Source: Cyclobacteriaceae bacterium
GTDB taxonomy: Bacteria; Bacteroidota; Bacteroidia; Cytophagales; Cyclobacteriaceae
DNA: 5,147 bases
NCBI GenBank assembly: GCA_030637245.1
Contig: DAOVVI010000194.1
Span: forward strand, 1 to 5,147
Direction of reading: 5' to 3'
Within the stretch, counting starts at the first letter, position 1; each line of letters begins with the position of its first letter. Shown here piece after piece: positions 1-4,805 of the stretch. Position numbers and translations under genes: made by a program. Below the pieces are notes generated by a model. It was given only the letters and a program-made list of their open reading frames with translations, had not been told where the DNA came from and made no database searches.

Positions 1-156
1 CTACCATAAAATTCGCATCCGGTAATCTCTCTTCCTCTCCCTTCAATCTCGTCAACTTCGCTATTTCTTTCGCTTCTGCTTTCTATCACTTTCCGTCTCT
101 CACAGTAGCTTTAACGGTAGTTTTGACTTAGGTTATGAAAAATATGGAGGGAAGGA

Positions 157-178
157 GTCTCACCTTGTAATTTGAGAC
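157..178. repeat. Short inverted repeat (6-bp arms)
   Basis: GTCTCA at 157-162 and its exact reverse complement TGAGAC at 173-178 are separated by 10 bases. No T-run follows on either strand, so it does not look like an intrinsic terminator. Its role is unknown and it may be chance. Confidence 0.35.
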
Positions 179-183
179 ATGAT

Positions 184-210
184 TGGCTGTTTGAAGCCCG
201 TTTACAGCCA
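184..210. repeat. Inverted repeat (7-bp arms) with an alternative pairing
   Basis: TGGCTGT at 184-190 pairs exactly with ACAGCCA at 204-210 across 13 bases. The GGCT at 185-188 could instead pair with AGCC at 195-198, so two exclusive small stems are possible. No T-tract follows. The function is unknown; it could be a remnant of an upstream transcript end. Confidence 0.35.
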
Positions 211-418
211 TTCAAGATAGGTTTTGCCTGGATTAAAAACCCCATTAGATCATGAGGATTTTATGGTTTCCTGGAAATATTATGGTGTTTTATCCAATTT
301 TATTTTCTTCTTCAATCTTTTTTGACAACAAAATAAATCATGTGCTTTTTACTGATAATTTTTAAGTGAAGTAAAAAATATCTGGATTAAGGGAACTTTT
401 TATAAATTGAACTCGTTA

Positions 419-450
419 ATCGTAATATTGCAATAAACCAATATTACGAT
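419..450. promoter_or_regulatory. Probable ArsR operator: 12-bp perfect inverted repeat overlapping the arsR start codon
   Basis: ATCGTAATATTG at 419-430 and its exact reverse complement CAATATTACGAT at 439-450 flank an 8-base spacer. A second palindrome, TATTGCAATA, is nested at 426-435. The last two bases of the right arm are the A and T of the arsR ATG (449-451). ArsR/SmtB regulators bind AT-rich dyads of this kind and usually repress their own operon. A weak TATAAATTG element at 401-409 lies just upstream and could be the -7 region, placing the transcript start near the operator's left edge. The dyad is seen directly; ArsR binding is inferred from its position and the family. Confidence 0.75.
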
Positions 451-772
451 GGGATTAACAAAATCATTTCATTTCAACGAGGAGCAAAATCAATTAGCTG
501 TTTATGCAAAAGCCTTTGCTCATCCAGCGAGGATTGCTATCATTCAACAAATCATTAAAAACAAAACATGCATTGTTGGAACACTTTCAGATGCGCTTCC
601 TCTATCGCAATCAACGATCTCGCAACATCTAAAGGAGCTCAAGAATATCGGCATAATAAAAGGTGAAATTGAAGGCCCCTCCATATGCTATTGCATCAAT
701 GAGGAAAATTGGAACAATGCCAGAAATATGCTGTACAGATTCTTTTCAGATATAGATCGAAATTGCTGTTAG
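449..772 (+). CDS. arsR: ArsR-family arsenite-responsive transcriptional repressor
   Basis: This 107-residue winged-helix regulator should repress the ars operon until As(III) binds, acting in the cytosol as a dimer on DNA. Residues 16-36 (KAFAHPARIAIIQ) form the usual ArsR opening helix. Residues 46-71 are the helix-turn-helix with recognition segment LSQSTISQHLKELK, followed by the wing GEIEGPSICYCI at 72-83. Candidate As(III) ligands are C41, C80, C82 and the terminal C106-C107. As I recall, Bacteroidota relatives carry CxCG at the position that here reads CIVG (C41, V43), so one cysteine seems to be missing. The ATG at 449 is the first in frame, gives the family's normal N-terminus and lies within the operator dyad. 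There is no Shine-Dalgarno sequence, as is common in this phylum. It is the first gene of the operon, 57 bases before arsM. Confidence 0.94.
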   Translation: MGLTKSFHFNEEQNQLAVYAKAFAHPARIAIIQQIIKNKTCIVGTLSDALPLSQSTISQHLKELKNIGIIKGEIEGPSICYCINEENWNNARNMLYRFFSDIDRNCC

Positions 773-829
773 CAAAAAGCAAATCATAAAAAAAAAGTGT
801 AAGCAAGTTCAACTTTAAATTAAATAAAA

Positions 830-1675
830 ATGAGTACGAATGAGGAATTAAAGAAAATTGTAAGAGAGAAGTACGGAGAGATTGTAACTCAGGGAAAAAG
901 TCAGGATCAAGGTTCGTGCTGTGGTCCTGCATCCACTACCTGCTGCGGGCCGGATGCGGACCTGACTGTTTTTTCAGAAGATTACAGCAAATTGGATGGA
1001 TACAATCCTGATGCTGACTATGGTTTGGGTTGTGGATTGCCAACGGAATTTGCAAAAATCAAAGAAGGAGATACTGTAGTAGATTTAGGGTCCGGGGCCG
1101 GAAATGATTGCTTTATAGCCAGGCAACTTACCGGAGATAAGGGACAGGTGATTGGTGTGGACATGACTCCAAATATGATAGATAAAGCCAATGAAAATGC
1201 TCAAAAGCTCAAGCTTGAAAATGTAGAATTCAGATTGGGTGAAATCGAGAATCTTCCGGTCAGGAACGAAGAAGCAGATGTTGTAGTGAGCAATTGTGTC
1301 TTAAACCTTGTGCCTGACAAGAAACAAGCTTTAAGCGAAACATTCAGAATTCTAAAAAATGGCGGACATTTCAGTGTGTCAGATATTGTTACTTACGATA
1401 CCATTCCTGAAGGATTGAGAGATGAAGCTGCATTATACGCCGGTTGCGTTTCAGGAGCCCTGACCAAAGATGAATATATGAATGCAATCCATGAAGCCGG
1501 ATTTATAAATATTACCATTCAGAAAGAAAGGAAAATTGATCTCCCAGATGAGTTGTTGAAAAAATATCTTAACGAAGAACAAATCAGAAATTATAAAGAA
1601 AAATTTGCCGGAATTGCAAGTATTACTGTTTATGGAGAAAAACCATGTTGCGAAAATAAAAGTAATTGCTGCTAA
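830..1675 (+). CDS. arsM: Arsenite S-adenosylmethionine methyltransferase
   Basis: This cytosolic enzyme of 281 residues transfers methyl groups from S-adenosylmethionine to As(III), giving methylated and eventually volatile arsenicals. The Rossmann methyltransferase core shows motif I VVDLGSGAGND at 83-93, the acidic residue VIGVDMTPNMI at 107-117, and SNCVLNLVPDK at 154-164. The cysteines expected for As(III) binding are present: C68 (GLGCGLP), C156 (SNCVLNL) and C206 (GCVSGAL), matching C72, C174 and C224 of the algal CmArsM. Four vicinal Cys pairs are added: C30-C31 and C38-C39 near the N-terminus, C273-C274 and C280-C281 at the C-terminus. N-terminal CCG pairs are common in bacterial ArsM. 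The length is normal and the ATG follows an A-rich leader. It lies between arsR and arsC, so it is probably co-transcribed under ArsR control. Confidence 0.95.
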   Translation: MSTNEELKKIVREKYGEIVTQGKSQDQGSCCGPASTTCCGPDADLTVFSEDYSKLDGYNPDADYGLGCGLPTEFAKIKEGDTVVDLGSGAGNDCFIARQLTGDKGQVIGVDMTPNMIDKANENAQKLKLENVEFRLGEIENLPVRNEEADVVVSNCVLNLVPDKKQALSETFRILKNGGHFSVSDIVTYDTIPEGLRDEAALYAGCVSGALTKDEYMNAIHEAGFINITIQKERKIDLPDELLKKYLNEEQIRNYKEKFAGIASITVYGEKPCCENKSNCC

Positions 1676-1704
1676 TTCTTAATTTTGTAAAAAAGCCCGA
1701 AAAA

Positions 1705-2334
1705 TTGTTTCACAAACTTGCACACACTTCGGAGTCTTTGACTAAAGACTCCGAACTTATTCCAGATGAGCGAAAAGAGCTTCTGAATGAATTGGGCATA
1801 TATATAAAAGAGAAACTCATTTCAAGAAAAGAGGTGAGTCTTATTTTTATCTGTAGCCATAATTCCCGCAGAAGTCATATGGCTCAAATTTGGGCTCAAA
1901 CTGCAGCCAATTATTTTGGGATAGAAAGTATAAAAACGTACTCTGGTGGAACACAAAAAACTGTATTTAATGAATCAGCTATAAATGCATTAAAAAATGC
2001 GGGGTTCAAAATTAGTGTAGAAAAAGAAGGTAAAAATCCAAAATACAAAGTCAAGTACGCAAAAAAAGCTGACCCGTTAATTTGTTTTTCAAAAACGTAT
2101 GACCACCGAAAAAATCCAAGTGAAGGGTTCGTGGCCATTATGACATGTTCGGATGCTGATGAGGCTTGCCCAATAATAAGTGGCGCTGATTATCGTACCA
2201 CAATAAAATATGACGATCCGAAAATATTTGATGGTACTGACAATCAGGAAGAAGCATACCTGGAAAGAAGTGAGCAAATAGGCCGTGAAATGTTTTATGT
2301 CTTTGAAAAGGTTTCTAAGCTTCTGAGTTCCTAG
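1705..2334 (+). CDS. arsC: Thioredoxin-type arsenate reductase (low-molecular-weight phosphatase fold)
   Basis: This enzyme reduces arsenate to arsenite, probably through a three-cysteine relay recycled by thioredoxin. In the 209-residue product from TTG 1705, the phosphatase loop CSHNSRRS begins at C50 (CX5R). The redox pair sits in TCSDADEACP (C148 and C155, spaced CX6C), like C82 and C89 of Staphylococcus aureus pI258 ArsC. DDP at 170-172 supplies the likely general acid. The extra helical N-terminus (IPDERKELLNELGIYI) is typical of Bacteroidota versions. No in-frame ATG precedes the catalytic loop. TTG 1705 yields MFHKL, which fits the family start as I remember it. Alternatives are TTG 1666, overlapping the arsM stop by 10 bases, and GTG 1834, which would remove the N-terminal helix. 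A perfect hairpin lies in codons 8-17. It supplies the substrate for ArsM. Confidence 0.92.
   Translation: MFHKLAHTSESLTKDSELIPDERKELLNELGIYIKEKLISRKEVSLIFICSHNSRRSHMAQIWAQTAANYFGIESIKTYSGGTQKTVFNESAINALKNAGFKISVEKEGKNPKYKVKYAKKADPLICFSKTYDHRKNPSEGFVAIMTCSDADEACPIISGADYRTTIKYDDPKIFDGTDNQEEAYLERSEQIGREMFYVFEKVSKLLSS
1728..1755 (+). repeat. Perfect 12-bp stem with 4-base loop inside the 5' end of arsC
   Basis: TTCGGAGTCTTT at 1728-1739 and its exact reverse complement AAAGACTCCGAA at 1744-1755 are separated only by GACT. The stem lies within arsC coding sequence, encoding roughly T-S-E-S-L-T-K-D-S-E, about 50 bases after the arsM stop and 23 bases after the proposed TTG start. No T-run follows, so it is not a standard intrinsic terminator. 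In mRNA it would be a stable hairpin that could stabilise the upstream arsR-arsM message, mark a processing site, or limit arsC translation. The pairing is seen directly; any function is inference. Confidence 0.7.
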
Positions 2335-2347
2335 GTTCTTGTCAATG

Positions 2348-2367
2348 CCTGGTAACCGGCTACCGGG
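2348..2367. terminator. Possible terminator hairpin between convergent genes
   Basis: CCTGGTA at 2348-2354 pairs with TACCGGG at 2361-2367 (one G-T wobble) around a six-base loop. It lies 13 bases after the arsC stop and 15 bases beyond the stop of the convergent sensor gene. The position suits a bidirectional terminator, but the downstream sequence on the plus strand is only moderately T-rich (TTCTCATCTATT) and there is no clean U-tract, so support is modest. Confidence 0.35.
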
Positions 2368-2382
2368 TTCTCATCTATTCTG

Positions 2383-4443
2383 TTATTTCCCCTCCAATTC
2401 TTTCAACCTCGCTTCAAGTTCTACCTTTTCCGTAATATCATTTTGAATTCCTAACAATCCCACTTGGTTAATGGAACGTATATTAAAAACTTTTTTGATG
2501 GATTCAAGTATGGTTTTCTTACCTCCAAGGGTATCTTCAAAAACATATTTCTCTTCACCCTTTTTCATGATCTCCAATTCCTGTTTTCTCCATGCATCAG
2601 CTGTTTCTTTATCCACAAAATCATAATCACTTTTGCCTATTAGTTCAAATAGTGGTAACCCATGTGCATCCGCAACTTTTTTATTTGCAATGTACATTTT
2701 CCCTTCAGCATCTTTGAGGAATATTTTTTGAGGTATTTCATTTAGAATTTCCATAAGCATAATTTTGAAATCCTCAGCTTCCTTTTTTAATTTTTCCTTA
2801 CTCCGTTCAGCTTCCTTCTGGAGTTCTTCAAGCGCCTCCATTTGCATCTTCATTCCTTCTTCATTTTCAGAAGCTTGCCTAAGAAGATCTTCCACTTCTT
2901 CATTTTTGCGATGTATTTGTTCCTGTGTAGCCTGAAGTTCTTCCATGTTTTGGCGCATTTCCTCTTCCTGAGACTTCATTTCCTCAGTCTGCTGCTGTGA
3001 TTGTTCCAGTAAAATCCTTGTACTCTCATTAGTTTTAACGATAGAAATTGAAGATGCCACTGTCTCAGCTATGCGCTCTAAAAATTCTATTTGATGCTTC
3101 TCAAACTCCTTTAGACCAGCTAATTCAATCACTCCCACAACTTCATCATTTATTATGAGCGGCACGATCAACAACGTGGTGGGATTAATCTCACCAAGAC
3201 CGGAAGTGATATTCACGTATTCATCGGGAATGTTTGTATAATAAGCTGTTTCTCCTTCTAAAAAGCATTGACCGACCATGCCTTGTCCGATTTCAATTCT
3301 TTTTTCCAGGTATTTCTTTCTTTGATATGCATAGCAGCCCATTAGTTCTAAATATTTCTGTTTCTGCTCATCTTCACTTACAAAAAACAACCCGCCTTGT
3401 TGTGCCCCAATATATTCTACAATATTTGAAATTAACTCTTCTGATAATTGAACTAAATTATTTTGATGTTCCCGGATCAAATCTGCAAATTTTGATAATC
3501 CTTCATTGGCCCATATCCGAATTTCATCTTCTTTTTTTGCTTTCTGCATCTGGTTTCGCATCCTGATCAACTCACCGGCAATACTGTTCTTATTAAGCTC
3601 CTTTACTTTATTATCCATTCCTTCCCATTCAAAATCATAATTTCCCTTGGTGATATTGTTTATAAATTCAGCAGCCTTTTTAAGATTGACAACTAAATCG
3701 TTAAGGATGGAATCCTTATCCTGCATATCGATATCCTTTCCATTGTCGAAGAGATAATTTCTGTTACTCTCATTTATCCTATTGAAAACCTGTACTCTAA
3801 ATTGATCGCTCCATAAGATTTTTCTGAAAGCAATGGTTAGTACGGGTATGGAAATAAAAATTAAAAGGATCTGGATGATGAGGATTCTGTTGATTGAACT
3901 TTTATATTCAGCACGGCTTTGCACACTCAATGCATCAATAAAATTACTTGAGTCCAGAACAAAAGGATAAAATTTTTCCCATGCATCATTTCCGCGGTCT
4001 TCCTCGAAAATTTCAATTGCTTCATCAATTTTCCCGGCACTGCATAAGTCAACCATTAATTGACATGTTTGCATGTATTCTACAATGCCGGTGCGTGCCG
4101 GAGCAATTTTATTTACATCATAACCGACCAGACTCAATTCAATTTCCAGGCGATCTAGATTATCAAGATACCCATTTTTTGCATCAACATAAGGTTCAAG
4201 GAACTGATCCGTTTGTTTAATAATATATGCCCTGACACCCATATCAGCTAAACGTATGTTATTATCCAAATGACCGAGACCATCTCTTATACGTTGGATT
4301 TGCTGACTTACATCTGAATTTTTTATAATACCACTTCTATAGTAAATAACCAAAACAGCATTAAGACATATTATGAATATCATGAACAGAAGAGACAATC
4401 TCAAGCCTCTTTGATGTATTAATTGTTGGATGTATTCTTTCAT
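2383..4443 (-). CDS. Membrane sensor protein with CHASE3-like, GAF, coiled-coil and PAS regions, without a kinase domain
   Basis: This 686-residue protein is anchored in the inner membrane. Transmembrane helix 1 spans about residues 15-36 and helix 2 about 186-206. Between them lies a helical periplasmic domain with CHASE3-like features (ADMGVRAYIIKQTDQFLEPY, residues 66-85). A linker (207-315) leads to a GAF domain at about 330-470 (GAQQGGLFFV; IEIGQGMVGQCFLEGE; NPTTLLIVPLIINDEVVGVIELA). A long Glu/Gln-rich coiled coil follows (about 474-560, EEEMRQNMEELQATQEQ). A PAS domain (about 561-675) contains IFLKDAEGKMYIANKK and LIGKSDYDFVD. The protein stops 11 residues after the PAS closing motif IQNDITEK. 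No histidine kinase, GGDEF or methyl-accepting domain is present, so it must signal through a partner. Two periplasmic cysteines, C127 and C134, are seven residues apart on a predicted helix. The ligand is unknown. It is convergent with arsC and probably not part of that operon. Confidence 0.92.
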   Translation of the reverse strand: MKEYIQQLIHQRGLRLSLLFMIFIICLNAVLVIYYRSGIIKNSDVSQQIQRIRDGLGHLDNNIRLADMGVRAYIIKQTDQFLEPYVDAKNGYLDNLDRLEIELSLVGYDVNKIAPARTGIVEYMQTCQLMVDLCSAGKIDEAIEIFEEDRGNDAWEKFYPFVLDSSNFIDALSVQSRAEYKSSINRILIIQILLIFISIPVLTIAFRKILWSDQFRVQVFNRINESNRNYLFDNGKDIDMQDKDSILNDLVVNLKKAAEFINNITKGNYDFEWEGMDNKVKELNKNSIAGELIRMRNQMQKAKKEDEIRIWANEGLSKFADLIREHQNNLVQLSEELISNIVEYIGAQQGGLFFVSEDEQKQKYLELMGCYAYQRKKYLEKRIEIGQGMVGQCFLEGETAYYTNIPDEYVNITSGLGEINPTTLLIVPLIINDEVVGVIELAGLKEFEKHQIEFLERIAETVASSISIVKTNESTRILLEQSQQQTEEMKSQEEEMRQNMEELQATQEQIHRKNEEVEDLLRQASENEEGMKMQMEALEELQKEAERSKEKLKKEAEDFKIMLMEILNEIPQKIFLKDAEGKMYIANKKVADAHGLPLFELIGKSDYDFVDKETADAWRKQELEIMKKGEEKYVFEDTLGGKKTILESIKKVFNIRSINQVGLLGIQNDITEKVELEARLKELEGK

Positions 4444-4468
4444 TTCAAAAAATGTGATTACTTAATTT

Positions 4469-4476
4469 CAAAAATA
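4469..4476 (-). promoter_or_regulatory. Candidate -7 promoter element of the sensor gene
   Basis: On the minus strand this reads TATTTTTG, a full match to the Bacteroidota -7 consensus TAnnTTTG. It lies 26 bases upstream of the sensor gene's ATG (4443), which would give a leader of about 20 bases. I did not find a -33 TTTG at the usual spacing; the nearest TTTG is 28 bases upstream. The region is AT-rich, so chance matches are possible. Confidence 0.4.
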
Positions 4477-4584
4477 ATAACTAAGAATTCTTGATAAATT
4501 CACTCAAAACTCATAATTAAATAAGAATTTTAAAACTATTTATCACGTCATTTATTACAAATAAAGGTATTGGGCTTTTTATCA

Positions 4585-4592
4585 TAAATTTG
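4585..4592 (+). promoter_or_regulatory. Candidate -7 promoter element toward the symporter gene
   Basis: TAAATTTG matches the Bacteroidota -7 consensus TAnnTTTG. No -33 TTTG is seen at normal spacing; an ATTG at 4569-4572 is too close. If used, it would leave a leader of roughly 200 bases before the symporter start. A promoter nearer to the gene is equally possible. Confidence 0.3.
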
Positions 4593-4632
4593 AAAAATCA
4601 GGTATCAGCGATGGTATATAAAGTAGTTGTCC

Positions 4633-4704
4633 AGCTATTTAATAGGTATTAAATATATGTATTTGAAAAATTAATTTATGCTTTTGCATTGAAGCTATTT
4701 AATA
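4633..4704 (+). repeat. 12-bp direct repeat, AGCTATTTAATA, two copies 60 bp apart
   Basis: AGCTATTTAATA occurs at 4633-4644 and again at 4693-4704, start to start exactly 60 bases. Flanking bases differ, so the match is confined to these 12. Both copies lie upstream of the symporter gene and could be regulator sites on a similar DNA face, but the sequence is AT-rich and the function is unproven. Confidence 0.45.
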
Positions 4705-4735
4705 ATTTTTAATATTGCATTTAGCACAAAGATTG

Positions 4736-4749
4736 ATCTGATATCAGAT
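4736..4749. promoter_or_regulatory. 14-bp perfect palindrome, possible operator
   Basis: ATCTGATATCAGAT is a perfect palindrome centred on GATATC, ending 56 bases before the proposed symporter start. Perfect dyads of this size in front of a transporter gene often bind a dimeric regulator. No regulator is encoded beside it in the window, so its partner is unknown. Confidence 0.45.
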
Positions 4750-4805
4750 TTAATTAACTATTAAGCCAATCACCTAATAATTTTTCAAAGCTTAAAACAA
4801 ATCAT

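Larger units (their letters stand above)
1..418. other. Intergenic region with no supportable gene
   Basis: I find no convincing gene in this stretch. Positions 26-100 are strongly pyrimidine-rich on the plus strand (63 of 75 bases). Two short inverted repeats follow at 157-178 and 184-210. From about 280 the DNA becomes AT-rich, as expected upstream of the ars operon. One minus-strand frame stays open from position 82 to the left edge (27 codons) after two tandem stops at 83-88, but it has no ATG until position 7. It could be the 5' end of a gene leaving the window, or chance. No terminal repeats, transposase fragments or tRNA-like folds were recognised. Confidence 0.6.
4444..4805. other. 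Divergent AT-rich intergenic regulatory region
   Basis: These 362 bases separate the minus-strand sensor gene from the plus-strand symporter gene and hold no gene of normal size. They contain a candidate promoter element for each direction, a 12-bp direct repeat, a 14-bp palindrome, and three copies of TTTGAAAAAT (plus strand at 4589-4598 and 4662-4671, minus strand at 4780-4789). The only short ORF seen after the plus-strand promoter candidate has 13 codons (4611-4652). The concentration of repeats next to the symporter suggests its expression is controlled here, but no regulator can be named. Confidence 0.6.

Noticed and set aside
2..82. Open minus-strand frame reaching the left edge
   Set aside because: Only 27 codons are visible, there is no ATG until position 7, and two stops lie immediately upstream. 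I recognise no family, so it is not called as a gene.
1..280. Possible insertion sequence or group II intron end
   Set aside because: The small inverted repeats and purine/pyrimidine skew suggested this, but no terminal repeats, target duplication, domain V or transposase/reverse transcriptase fragment can be seen.
322..359. TTGACA-like box upstream of arsR
   Set aside because: TTGACA is at 322-327 but no -10 box lies at normal spacing (the nearest, GATAAT at 354-359, is 26 bases away), and this phylum uses a different promoter consensus.
696..932. Minus-strand ORF of 78 codons across the arsR-arsM junction
   Set aside because: It overlaps two well-supported genes on the other strand and its protein is a low-quality translation of A-rich DNA.
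1911..2277. Two minus-strand ORFs (75 and 62 codons) inside arsC
   Set aside because: They are antisense to a conserved enzyme with intact catalytic motifs and resemble no family.
3234..4220. Plus-strand ORFs of 110 and 90 codons inside the sensor gene
   Set aside because: They are antisense shadows of the GAF and periplasmic regions of a continuous 686-codon gene.
4611..4652. Possible 13-codon leader peptide (MVYKVVVQLFNRY)
   Set aside because: It lies after a candidate promoter, but there is no clear ribosome site, no codon-run suggesting attenuation and no terminator after it.
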